A DNA stretch of 48,911 nucleotides from an uncultured Lachnospiraceae bacterium (GCA_947577185.1 CANPUE010000016.1:1-48911), one strand, 5' to 3'. Shown: positions 33,684-41,002, numbered from the stretch's first letter. Numbers and translations are program-made. Notes: a model not told the origin generated them from the letters alone.

Positions 33684-33938
33684 TTGATTAACACGAATAA
33701 AATCAAAGGGCGAATGGCGGAGTTGCAAATGACTCAGAAGGATATTGCTAATTCATTAGGATTGGCTCAATCTACGGTTAATCAGAAAATAAACAATGTT
33801 CGTCCTATGGACTTAGATGAGGCTGAAAAGCTTTCAGATTTGCTGCATATTCAGTCAAAAGAGTTTGAAACTTATTTTTTTTATAAGGAAAGTTGCGCAG
33901 TGCAAATATGTGCGGAAAGGGTAAGAAGTAATGAGTGA
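33684..33938 (+). CDS. Cro-like XRE-family regulator
   Basis: An 84-residue helix-turn-helix protein: GRMAELQMTQKDIANSLGLA with recognition helix QSTVNQKINNVRP. The start is TTG at 33684, preceded by AAGGGAGG at 8 nt. It is the first gene of the rightward transcript, divergent from the repressor, so a Cro role is likely. An operator-like site overlaps its 3' end (33893-33905). A 26-codon frame (33931-34011, SETKTEPGVS...) overlaps its stop (TAATGA) and may be a coupled small gene, but nothing else supports it. Confidence 0.85.
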   Translation: MINTNKIKGRMAELQMTQKDIANSLGLAQSTVNQKINNVRPMDLDEAEKLSDLLHIQSKEFETYFFYKESCAVQICAERVRSNE

Positions 33939-34023
33939 AACGAAAACAGAACCTGGCGTGAGTTTAAGGCAGTTCGGCACCGGGTGTCGGCCGGGCGAAG
34001 CAAAGGAGTAAGAAAGGGACAGC

Positions 34024-34182
34024 ATGATACGCAAGTGTTGGAAGTACTGTTTCACATTCATCAGCGAAATTTCGGGAGAACAGACAGAAAATACTGCTTT
34101 CAGTCAAGTTGTACAACCAGTCGCGCATAAAAGATTAACAGGGGGTGCTGTCTATGGCGAGAAAAAAAGATCAGGAAATTGA
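34024..34182 (+). CDS. Small hypothetical protein, weak candidate
   Basis: A 52-codon frame starting ATG 34024 with AAAGGG upstream (IRKCWKYCFTFISEISGEQ at the start). It overlaps the next small gene by 29 bp. No family is recognised; support is limited to position in the early rightward operon and a modest ribosome binding site. Confidence 0.25.
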   Translation: MIRKCWKYCFTFISEISGEQTENTAFSQVVQPVAHKRLTGGAVYGEKKRSGN

Positions 34183-34315
34183 ATGTACGGTTGAATTTTC
34201 GGAAGGTGCGATCGACCGGATTACGGATGCCTTTGTTGATCTGTACTATCAGATAGAAAGAGGTATTTATAAAGGCCCGAAACGACCGAAGAACCGACAG
34301 GAGGAAACCGCATAA
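34154..34315 (+). CDS. Small phage protein, 53 residues
   Basis: A 53-residue acidic-then-basic protein (start ARKKDQEIECTVEFSEGAID; then a helix ending in YYQIERGIYKGPKRPKNRQ). The ATG at 34154 has AGGGGG about 7 nt upstream. It lies in the early rightward operon between the Cro-like gene and the replication genes, where small regulators of unknown role are typical. No function is recognised. The codon use and strong helix suggest a true gene. Confidence 0.6.
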   Translation: MARKKDQEIECTVEFSEGAIDRITDAFVDLYYQIERGIYKGPKRPKNRQEETA

Positions 34316-34346
34316 GCGGTTTCAAAAAGGACAGGCTGATGAAAAA

Positions 34347-34445
34347 ATGTTTATCTATGATGACGAGTACGATATCTGCCCGTAATATGTGATGGTGCTC
34401 ACAGAACAGGAGTCATCCGGTTACGTCAGGTCGGAAGATGATTAA
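34347..34445 (+). pseudogene. Small gene interrupted by an in-frame stop
   Basis: An in-frame reading FIYDDEYDICP - TAA (34383-34385) - YVMVLTEQESSGYVRSEDD, ending with TAA at 34443-34445. Both halves are acidic and read well in the same frame, which suggests one small protein broken by a nonsense mutation. It may also be chance. The remainder 34446-34672 has no supported gene; a startless open frame ends at 34616. Confidence 0.3.
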
Positions 34446-34672
34446 AGTTTTATATAGTTTAAAGGGATTTGCAATAATAATCTATTTGAACCAGCGGGCA
34501 TCCAGGCGGCAGAGGTTATTGTTGTGAATGCATTCCCTCTATTTCCGCGTTATGGACAGATCGGCTCGGATGGTCTCATAATGCAGGCGCTGGAAATGTT
34601 GGCAGCGTGTGTTTAACGTGAGCTGTCAGTTTTTCCTGAATATCATTATCATCCAACTAAAGGAGAATAAAT

Positions 34673-35560
34673 ATGGCACGTTTGAAACAGGACGGATTGC
34701 AATATTTTTCCTTTGACACAGATTTTTTTTCGGACAAGCGGATAAAACGATTACATACCATGTATGGGAATGGCAGCATTGTTTTTTACATTTATCTCCT
34801 GACAGAAATCTACAGGAATGGATATTACATGAAGTGGGATGAAGACAGTTTATATGACGCAATGGCGTTTAATCTCACGGAAGGGTTCATAGAGCAGGTG
34901 ATGTTATTCTTTACCAAGAGAGAGCTTATTGTAAAAATCGAAATAGAGGCCTCGAATGGTCCGGACACTGTCATCACTTCGCCAGGAATACAAAGACGAT
35001 ACCAGAAAGCGGTTAAAAGTCTGAAAAGAGATGTGTATGTTGACGCAGATATATGGCTTTTAGAAGAGGAAGAAACCGCTTCCTTTATTAAAGTTATCGA
35101 AAATAAAGTAATATCCGAGAAAAAAGAAAATAAATCTGTGAAAAAAGAAAATAAATCCGGGAAAAAAGCAGCAAATGAAAGAAATGATATAAAAGAAAAT
35201 ATAAAAAATACTGCATATTTTTGTGCAGAGCCGGAAAAATGGGACACTGCGCCGCCAGTCATATCGATAACCCTGAATGACAAGACTCCGTATCCAGTGT
35301 ATCAGACAGATATTGATGGATGGAGAGAACTGTATCCGGCTGTGGATATTCTACAGGAGTTGAGGAAAATGAAAGGCTGGTGCGACAGTAACCCGGCCAA
35401 AAGAAAGACGAAGCGGGGGATCAGTAAATTTATTAATGGCTGGCTGGCCAGAACGCAGGATAGAGGAGGTGGGCGGAGTGGATGCTCTGGAAGAGATGAT
35501 GCAAAGGATGTCAGAGATACATACGCTGAAGAGTTTGAGCGGATGCTCAATGAGTCGTGA
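34673..35560 (+). CDS. Phage replisome organizer, DnaD-like
   Basis: A 295-residue replication initiation protein. The N-terminal domain (ARLKQDGLQYFSFDTDFFSD ... FYIYLLTEIYRNGYYMKWDE) is the Lin1244/Lin1753-type winged helix found at the start of phage replisome organizers. A Lys/Glu-rich linker (KKENKSVKKENKSGKKA) leads to a C-terminal basic helical region (GWRELYPAVDILQELRKMKG) that resembles the DnaD-type DNA/helicase-loader contact region. AAAGGAG precedes the ATG. Its 3' end overlaps the start of the DnaC-like gene. It should open the element's origin and recruit the loader; the origin itself is probably inside or next to this gene but I cannot mark it. Confidence 0.85.
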   Translation: MARLKQDGLQYFSFDTDFFSDKRIKRLHTMYGNGSIVFYIYLLTEIYRNGYYMKWDEDSLYDAMAFNLTEGFIEQVMLFFTKRELIVKIEIEASNGPDTVITSPGIQRRYQKAVKSLKRDVYVDADIWLLEEEETASFIKVIENKVISEKKENKSVKKENKSGKKAANERNDIKENIKNTAYFCAEPEKWDTAPPVISITLNDKTPYPVYQTDIDGWRELYPAVDILQELRKMKGWCDSNPAKRKTKRGISKFINGWLARTQDRGGGRSGCSGRDDAKDVRDTYAEEFERMLNES

Positions 35561-36314
35561 CATATGCCCCGTCTGTAAAGGCACAGGATGGGAGATGGTC
35601 ATAGAGGGCGGGAATGAGGTTTACAGGGAATGCAGATGCGGACTCCGCCAGAAACAGATTATGGACAGCAGGCTGTCGTTTGCAAATATTCCTGAAATCT
35701 TTAAAGAGATGCGGATACAGTCTTTTGATGCAACAGCGTATGAAGATGCAGGGAATCGGAATAAGGCGGCAAATGTAATTAAGGCAGTTGAATACTGGAT
35801 GAATAATTTTGACCAGATGCAGGATCGCGGCATAGGAATGTATCTGTATTCGTCCGTGAAGGGAAGCGGTAAGACCCGGATGGCGGTCAGCGTCGCGAAT
35901 GAACTGATGCACAGGAGGAAAATACGGGTCAAATTTGCCACGTCACTGCAGATCCTGAGCGAGATCAAAGCCAGCTGGGATAAACGGAACCGGGAGAATG
36001 GTGAAAGTGAAAACAAACTGCTTGAACATTTATCGCAGACGGCTGTTCTGATCATTGATGATTTTGGAACAGAAGCTCCAAGAGACTGGATAGGAGAGCG
36101 TTTTTACCAGATCATTAATAATCGTTATGCAGACAGAAAAATCACTGTTTTTACAAGTAATTTCAGCCTTGACAAGTTACAGTATGATGAGCGTATCACA
36201 AACCGGATCATGGAGAGATCGTATCAGATTCCGTTTCCGGAAGAGAGTGTGAGGGAAATTGCTGCAAGAAAGAATATGAGAGAACTGATAGATGGAATGA
36301 AAGGAAAACAGTAA
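35478..36314 (+). CDS. DnaC/DnaI-like helicase loader ATPase
   Basis: A 278-residue AAA+ protein. A zinc-binding N-terminus (CPVCKGTGWEMV ... YRECRCG) is followed by the P-loop SSVKGSGKTRMA, Walker B AVLIIDDFGTE, and sensor region KITVFTSNFSLDKL, as in DnaC/DnaI and phage helicase loaders. An in-frame ATG at 35436 lies far inside the previous gene; AGGAGG at 35464-35469 is 8 nt from GTG 35478, so the GTG is the likely start. It overlaps the replisome organizer gene by 83 bp, indicating tight coupling. Confidence 0.88.
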   Translation: MDALEEMMQRMSEIHTLKSLSGCSMSRDICPVCKGTGWEMVIEGGNEVYRECRCGLRQKQIMDSRLSFANIPEIFKEMRIQSFDATAYEDAGNRNKAANVIKAVEYWMNNFDQMQDRGIGMYLYSSVKGSGKTRMAVSVANELMHRRKIRVKFATSLQILSEIKASWDKRNRENGESENKLLEHLSQTAVLIIDDFGTEAPRDWIGERFYQIINNRYADRKITVFTSNFSLDKLQYDERITNRIMERSYQIPFPEESVREIAARKNMRELIDGMKGKQ

Positions 36315-36467
36315 CAATGAAATCTGGTAAAAGTCAGCTTCATTAGATGTTGAAAATAGCAGCTGAGCAGATGGAGCATGTTACCCCTGATATGACGGTT
36401 AAAAAATTCGGGAGATGAAACGGGATACGGAGGCAGATTTTGGAGAAGTCAAAAAGACGGTTAAAAA

Positions 36468-36541
36468 TGGAAGCAATGGGGCTCGAACCCATGGCCTCCC
36501 GCTAGTCAGGCGAGCGCTCATCCCAGCTGAGCTATGCTTCC
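36468..36541 (-). tRNA. tRNA-like gene, anticodon GAC (Val by code)
   Basis: On the minus strand a complete 74-nt cloverleaf: acceptor GGAAGCA/TGCTTCC with discriminator A, D-stem GCTC/GAGC, anticodon stem CTCGC/GCGGG with loop CTGACTA, five-base variable loop, T-stem ATGGG/CCCAT and T-loop TTCGAGC. With U33 in place the anticodon is GAC. Position 37 is U instead of the usual purine, which is odd. CCA is not encoded. It has its own promoter and lies antisense to the phage transcript between replication and late genes. Confidence 0.85.
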
Positions 36542-36550
36542 ATTGATATC

Positions 36551-36578
36551 ATTATAGCACGAAAAATAAAAAAAGCAA
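36551..36578 (-). promoter_or_regulatory. Promoter of the tRNA gene
   Basis: Minus-strand TTGCTT (36573-36578), 16-bp spacer, perfect TATAAT (36551-36556), ending 9 nt before the tRNA 5' end. A short inverted repeat GCAATTCTTATTGC overlaps the upstream side. Confidence 0.7.
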
Positions 36579-36692
36579 TTCTTATTGCGTCCCTTATAAG
36601 GCGATAGCACAATGACGGAAAATGAATCGATTAAAGTAGCTGCACTTGTAGGGAAGCGACAATTATTTCCGTTTTAGAACAGTGCTGATCAA

Positions 36693-37163
36693 TTGTATGA
36701 TATGGGAATGTTGGGAGACGAGGGAAAGGCAGCAGGCATAAAACAAAGAAGAAGGGAGAAAGGTGCATTGACGAAAAAATTGCTGGAAGAATATAAAAGT
36801 AAGAAAGCGGAAATACATGAACTGGAACAAGGATTGCTGCATTTAAATGATAATAATGCCATGATGATATCTGATACGATCCTTAATTACAACAGCGGTT
36901 ATCCGGTTCCAGAGAGTGTGACAGGCGTAGATTGGGACAAGGTGTATAGAACAGAAAGCATTTATAAAAAGAAGATAGAGACCCTTTCTAGGGAATGCGC
37001 AGAGGTCGAAGAATTTATCGAGTCCATTTCTGACAGCATTACAAGGAGGATTTTTAGGATGTATTATGTAAATGGCTTATCACAGAGTGCAATAGCAAGG
37101 CGGGTGCATATGTCACAGACAGCGGTAAGTAAAAAAATTTCCCATTTTTTTAAAATGGAATAA
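36693..37163 (+). CDS. Phage late transcription regulator, ArpU/RinA-like (DUF1492 type)
   Basis: A protein of up to 156 residues with a long N-terminal coiled coil (KKLLEEYKSKKAEIHELEQG) and a C-terminal sigma-region-4-like helix-turn-helix, DSITRRIFRMYYVNGLSQSA then IARRVHMSQTAVSKKI. This layout is that of small Firmicute phage regulators that switch on the late (packaging and structural) operon. The first ATG is at 36693; a TTG at 36768, with GAGAAAGG before it, would give a 131-residue protein that begins at the coiled coil and is plausible. It lies just before the late promoter at 37180. Confidence 0.75.
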   Translation: MYDMGMLGDEGKAAGIKQRRREKGALTKKLLEEYKSKKAEIHELEQGLLHLNDNNAMMISDTILNYNSGYPVPESVTGVDWDKVYRTESIYKKKIETLSRECAEVEEFIESISDSITRRIFRMYYVNGLSQSAIARRVHMSQTAVSKKISHFFKME

Positions 37164-37179
37164 AAGTAATAAAAAAGTG

Positions 37180-37188
37180 TGATATAAT
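37180..37188 (+). promoter_or_regulatory. Extended -10 late promoter candidate
   Basis: TGATATAAT (37180-37188) is a perfect extended -10 element without a good -35, as expected of a promoter that needs an activator. It lies 17 bp after the late regulator gene and upstream of the tail operon. Confidence 0.55.
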
Positions 37189-37294
37189 TAATCATGAAGA
37201 GGTGTCAAAGTTGATATGTTCCACCTCTCGCAAATAAAAATGCTATGCTTTATAGTGCCAGCAGGCAAAAAGCAGCAGTAAGTCCATGAGAACG

Positions 37295-37345
37295 AAGAAA
37301 GAATCCCCGAACCATGTGGTAACACAGGCCGGGGATTCTTCTTTG
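37295..37345 (+). terminator. Strong hairpin in the late leader
   Basis: AAGAAAGAATCCCCG (about 37295-37309) can pair with CGGGGATTCTTCTTT (37330-37344) with one bulge, enclosing a 20-nt loop. The right arm is pyrimidine rich and followed by GCTTTA. It may be an intrinsic terminator that the late system must pass, or a processing site. The region 37164-37390 has no gene. Confidence 0.55.
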
Positions 37346-37390
37346 CTTTATACCGGCTAATGTGAATGGGGTGTTAATACAGATGGAAAT

Positions 37391-37492
37391 ATGCCTGCTT
37401 ACATCCCGGTAAAAAATATGGTAGCTGCCGGAAAAAATCCGGAGGTTATAAAAAACAAAAATAAAATACAGGAGGTATGGAGAAGAGTATGA
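37391..37492 (+). CDS. Small ORF, 33 residues, uncertain
   Basis: A 33-codon frame (PAYIPVKNMVAAGKNPEVIK within it) whose TGA overlaps the next ATG (ATGA at 37489-37492), suggesting coupling. There is no good ribosome binding site. It may be a leftover of a deleted structural gene. No family is recognised. Confidence 0.3.
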   Translation: MPAYIPVKNMVAAGKNPEVIKNKNKIQEVWRRV

Positions 37493-37788
37493 CACCAGAT
37501 GAACTAAAGGCGAATCACCTGGAATTATATTCACAGATCAGGAGTGATTTGGTGGAAGAGGTGAAAGCCAAACAGCAGGAAAATGTTAAGAAAGTTTAGA
37601 AGCAGAGCGGACACGAATGAAAGAAATCGACGATATTGCCTGCAAGATTGCAGACAGGCGGTCTGCCTCAGAGGCAAAATGCGGAGAAAAGAAGATGGTC
37701 TCAGGAACGGACGCTGACAATCGGTCATCTGAGTCAGAGCCGGGGATATGCCATGATCGCAGTAAACTACTCTGACATGGATGACTAG
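37489..37788 (+). pseudogene. Decayed remnant resembling prohead protease/scaffold C-terminus
   Basis: Reads TPDELKANHLELYSQIRSDL, then a stop at 37597; a shift of frame after AAAGTTTA restores EAERTRMKEIDDIACKIAD and SEAKCGEKKMVSG; a second shift gives LTIGHLSQSRGYAMIAVNYS up to TAG at 37788. The order ...DELKANHPELY..., ERxRMKxIDEIA, EAKYGxxxM is familiar from the C-terminal scaffold part of prohead proteases in Firmicute phages. Multiple frame breaks mark it as dead. A family match would need a profile search; my support is motif memory. Its 3' end holds a 32-nt repeat also found at 15722-15753. Confidence 0.45.
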
Positions 37789-37814
37789 TATGTAGCAGAA
37801 ATGAGGTGATAAAG

Positions 37815-38405
37815 ATGACGATCACCAGCGCACTGGTAGAGATTGCAGACTGGCTGAATAAGGGAGTCTGCCAAAAATTTAAATTTAAAGTACCGCCGGA
37901 AGAAGGACAGGCTGTTGATGACAGATATCAGTACAAAGAAGCCTGTCCCCATGCGTTTCCGGTATTCGGCCCGGCAAAGGACAAACTGCCTCCTGATGTG
38001 GGGGCTGATTCTCCGTCCGTCGTTGTACAGATCGTTGGAGGAGCGGATGACATGGAAACGGAAAAAAGAGAGATAACGGTCAACCTTTCGCTTTCCTGCT
38101 GGAATCCCGGCCGGCACAGCATGGATATTTTTTATCCCCATAATCTGAGGCCGGAAGAGCCGGAAAAATATAAGAGCAGTTATGACGGCTGGATGGATGC
38201 GTGGAATTTTGCGGATGCTATTTTGCGGGAACTGGAATCCGCCGCGACGATCTGCGGTATGAAGTTACAGGGAAAGGTATCTTATGGCCCATATAAGGAA
38301 AAAGATACGATAATAAACTGCTGGCCGTTTTGGTATACGTGGATACAGTTTACGGTACAGTCGTGTTTTATCAGGAACAATGAGACGTATAATGATTTAT
38401 TATGA
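37815..38405 (+). CDS. Putative tail terminator/completion protein
   Basis: A 196-residue protein starting MTITSALVEIADWLNKGVCQ, with aromatic-rich C-terminal strand GPYKEKDTIINCWPFWYTWI. Placed directly before the sheath gene, it is where phage tail terminator or neck-to-tail connector proteins are encoded in Gram-positive myophages. I do not recognise a specific family from sequence alone. GAGGTG lies 6 nt before the ATG at 37815, so the GTG at 37806 is not needed. It is the first intact gene of the tail operon. Confidence 0.6.
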   Translation: MTITSALVEIADWLNKGVCQKFKFKVPPEEGQAVDDRYQYKEACPHAFPVFGPAKDKLPPDVGADSPSVVVQIVGGADDMETEKREITVNLSLSCWNPGRHSMDIFYPHNLRPEEPEKYKSSYDGWMDAWNFADAILRELESAATICGMKLQGKVSYGPYKEKDTIINCWPFWYTWIQFTVQSCFIRNNETYNDLL

Positions 38406-38419
38406 AGGAGGATAAGTAC

Positions 38420-39886
38420 GTGGCAAACGAATATAAATATGGCGCCTATGGACATTTAGGCGAGTCTGTGGCGCAGAATGCCGTGCAGGCAGGGACGACG
38501 ATAGTCTTTGTTGGCACTGCACCGGTGAATCTGTTGCGGCATTATGAAGATGTTGTTAACTGTCCGGTAAAACTGATCAATTTTACAAATGCACAGAGAA
38601 TGGTAGGATATTCCGGGGATTGGGAAAAATTTTCTTTGTGTGAGGCCATAAGTGCCCATTTTGATAATCCAAAGGGAAATATCGGACCGATATACCTGAT
38701 CAATGTACTGAATCCGGATATCCACCGACAAAAGGAACAGACTGACCTGAGTCTGGTATTCTCCAATGGACAGGCAGTGATCAAAAGTGACACGATCATT
38801 TTAAACACGCTGTCATTGGACGGAAAAACAGAAGGAATTGATTATCAGGTTGATTATAATTTTACCAATGGAATGGTCATGATCCGTTCTGTTGGAGAAT
38901 ACATGTTAAGCGGAGCGATTGACGCAAGCTTTTACGAAGTGGATTTTACAGAGGTGGACGAAACAACTGTTATAGGCGGCGTCACTGCCGGCGGGGAGTA
39001 TACAGGGCTGGGAGTTTTGAAACTTTTGTATCAGGAACAGAATCAGGTCTGCAACCTGATAGCAGCGCCGGGATGGAGCGACAGGCCGGATGTCTACAAA
39101 GCGATGTGCACCGTGGCAGATAAGATCAATGGACACTGGAATGCGTTTGTACTGGCAGACATCCCGATTGAAGACACTGATTCAATTGAGAGTGCAATAA
39201 CATGGAAAAAGTCTCATGGATTTGAAAATGAGCGCAGTAAAGTGTTCTGGCCAAAGTGTAAAGATGCTGCGGGGGTAGTTTATCATTTATCTACAATGGC
39301 CGCAGTAGAATTTCTGAGAACGGATTATTTGCATAAATCGGTGCCGATGGAAACATGCGGGAACAAGACGATTCCGGTCATTGGACAGTATTTTGGAGAA
39401 ACTGCCGTAAACAGAGGATTTGACCAGATTATGGCGAATGAACTGACTTCCAGAGGCATTTCAACGTGTGTTTTCTGGGGAGGAAACTGGGTACTGTGGG
39501 GAGACCATACGGCGGCCTATGAGTATGGGGCAGACACGGACGCAAGGGCTGTTTTTGATGTTTCCATGAGGATGCTGTTTTATGTATTAAACAGTTTCCA
39601 GCGGGAGTGGGGCGTCACGATAGACGGACCATTTACCAAACAACTGCGGGACAGGATATTGAATAAAGAGCAGGAAAAACTGGACGCACTGACAGCGCAG
39701 GGGGCTTTGATTGGAACGCCGAGGATTTTATTTCTGGAATCTGAAAACAGTAAAACAGATATGATGAATGGTGATTTCAGGTGGGACATTCCTGTTACGC
39801 CGGTACCGCCGTTAAAGAGCGCTACAGCTTATGTTGCTTATACGGACGGCGGATTCAGCACATATTTTGAAAGAGATGAGGCATAA
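38420..39886 (+). CDS. Contractile tail sheath protein
   Basis: A 488-residue tail sheath protein. It begins VANEYKYGAYGHLGESVAQN, includes VFVGTAPVN and YGADTDARAVFDVSMRMLFY, and closes with the tail-sheath C-terminal domain that binds the next subunit and the tube (GGFSTYFERDEA end). Start: AAGGAGG at 38406-38412 lies 7 nt before GTG 38420, so the ATG at 38402 that overlaps the previous stop is unlikely. The presence of a sheath marks a contractile (myophage/R-type) tail. Confidence 0.9.
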   Translation: MANEYKYGAYGHLGESVAQNAVQAGTTIVFVGTAPVNLLRHYEDVVNCPVKLINFTNAQRMVGYSGDWEKFSLCEAISAHFDNPKGNIGPIYLINVLNPDIHRQKEQTDLSLVFSNGQAVIKSDTIILNTLSLDGKTEGIDYQVDYNFTNGMVMIRSVGEYMLSGAIDASFYEVDFTEVDETTVIGGVTAGGEYTGLGVLKLLYQEQNQVCNLIAAPGWSDRPDVYKAMCTVADKINGHWNAFVLADIPIEDTDSIESAITWKKSHGFENERSKVFWPKCKDAAGVVYHLSTMAAVEFLRTDYLHKSVPMETCGNKTIPVIGQYFGETAVNRGFDQIMANELTSRGISTCVFWGGNWVLWGDHTAAYEYGADTDARAVFDVSMRMLFYVLNSFQREWGVTIDGPFTKQLRDRILNKEQEKLDALTAQGALIGTPRILFLESENSKTDMMNGDFRWDIPVTPVPPLKSATAYVAYTDGGFSTYFERDEA

Positions 39887-39900
39887 AGGGGGTGGAAAAG

Positions 39901-40413
39901 ATGGGAAATATATTGGATTTACGAGGGCCGGTCAATGCAGATACAACTTATGTAGATGGAATACTTGTGGCCAGAAATACGACGATTACTTTGCCTGAAA
40001 TCACACACGTAACAGCTGCAGTGCAGGCTGCACTCGGAGAGCATGAGGTACCGCTATTCGGACTTGTGGAATCGATGGAATCCACGATCCAGAAGATCGG
40101 AGCCGATGAAGGCCTTGCACAGATCTTAACAATGGAAGCAAAGACGTTTGAACACAGATGGGTACAGCAGGTGACAAGACCGGAAGGCGAGAGTACAGAG
40201 GGCTGCAAGGCATTTATCAGAGGCATTCCTAAAATTGCCATTCCGGCGATAGAATTGTCTCCCGGAGGGTCGATTGAGTTAGACATACCTCTGTCAGTGA
40301 CACGCTATCAGTTGTATGTCGGCGGAAAAGAAATCTGTATGGTCGATAAGCTGGCCGGAATCTGCAGAATAAACGGCACAGACTACGCAGAGCAGGTAAA
40401 CGCATTGTTATAA
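39901..40413 (+). CDS. Phage major tail tube protein
   Basis: A 170-residue protein of the P2 FII-type contractile tail tube family, following the sheath by 14 bp: NILDLRGPVNADTTYVDG start, VTAAVQAALGEHEVPLFGL in the middle, and LDIPLSVTRYQLYVGGKE near the end. It forms the inner tube surrounded by the sheath. The ATG at 39901 follows GGGGGTGG. Order sheath then tube is as in P2, PBSX-like elements and R-type bacteriocins. Confidence 0.87.
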   Translation: MGNILDLRGPVNADTTYVDGILVARNTTITLPEITHVTAAVQAALGEHEVPLFGLVESMESTIQKIGADEGLAQILTMEAKTFEHRWVQQVTRPEGESTEGCKAFIRGIPKIAIPAIELSPGGSIELDIPLSVTRYQLYVGGKEICMVDKLAGICRINGTDYAEQVNALL

Positions 40414-40421
40414 ATATCAGG

Positions 40422-40457
40422 AAAAAGAAGGACATCGGAGAGATGTTCTTCTTTTTT
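40422..40457 (+). terminator. Intrinsic terminator-like hairpin between tube and chaperone genes
   Basis: AAAAAGAAGGACATC (40422-40436) pairs with GATGTTCTTCTTTTTT (40442-40457), a 15-bp stem with one G-U pair, a short loop and a T run. It lies just after the tube gene. It probably lowers expression downstream, so that sheath and tube are made in greater amounts than chaperone, tape measure and baseplate. Confidence 0.75.
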
Positions 40458-40472
40458 GGAGGGAAAAGGAAG

Positions 40473-40877
40473 ATGAAAAAAACATTTGAATTAAACAGCC
40501 CGATTGACATCAATGGGAAAAAGGTAAGCACACTGGAATATGACTTTGAAGCGATAACATGTGAGTTATATACAATGGCGTCAAATTTTGCGGACTCTAA
40601 AACACTTAGGGCAAATCAGCAGGGAAGGCCCAGCGCGGTCATCATGGAACAGAATTGCTCACTGCACATGTATCTTTGGATGGCTGCGGTTGTTGCAATA
40701 CATCCGGAGATTGATATTGCGGATCTTGAAAGGATGAAAGGTTTTGACCTGATCAGGATAACGGCGGAAGGAAGAAATTTTATTTCAGGGAGGTCGGAGG
40801 AAACCTCCAGGCAAAGCAGCTTAGAAGAGCAATCCGAAGTTACTCCCAAACCTACCACGCCAGTATCAGAGAAATAG
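40473..40877 (+). CDS. Tail assembly chaperone, short product (gpE/gpG-like)
   Basis: A 134-residue protein between tube and tape measure genes, the standard place of the tail assembly chaperone. It starts KKTFELNSPIDINGKKVSTL and has the mixed hydrophobic/acidic core YDFEAITCELYTMASNFADS. GGAGGG and AAGGAAG precede the ATG at 40473, so the ATG at 40443 is an artefact of the hairpin. A slippery heptamer lies inside the gene (40775-40781). Confidence 0.85.
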   Translation: MKKTFELNSPIDINGKKVSTLEYDFEAITCELYTMASNFADSKTLRANQQGRPSAVIMEQNCSLHMYLWMAAVVAIHPEIDIADLERMKGFDLIRITAEGRNFISGRSEETSRQSSLEEQSEVTPKPTTPVSEK

Positions 40878-40999
40878 CACGAATGAGTCTCATTGAATTT
40901 CTGAAGGAGTTTGGTGAAGCCGCGGAGGAGTTAAAGAAAGAACAGGAAAAATCACGGAAAAAGATGGAGAAAGCCAGATTGAGAGGACGGAGGAAATAG
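40473..40999 (+). CDS. Tail assembly chaperone, -1 frameshift product (gpE+E'/gpGT-like)
   Basis: The heptamer A AAT TTT (40775-40781) is a canonical X-XXY-YYZ -1 site in the frame of the short product. After a -1 shift the frame is open to TAG 40997-40999, giving about 175 residues with a new tail: YFREVGGNLQAKQLRRAI, then YHASIREIARMSLIEFLKEF and a highly charged helix ending RLRGRRK. A frameshifted chaperone pair just before the tape measure gene is conserved in P2, lambda and many phages. The tape measure starts 3 nt after this stop. Confidence 0.8.
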
Positions 41000-41002
41000 T
41001 AC

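Noticed and set aside
35436..35477. ATG start of the DnaC-like protein at 35436
   Set aside because: It lies inside the upstream coding region without a ribosome binding site; AGGAGG fits GTG 35478.
36468..36541. Amber suppressor tRNA with anticodon CUA
   Set aside because: CTA is present in the loop, but using it would put A at position 33 and shift the loop. With U33 in place the anticodon is GAC.
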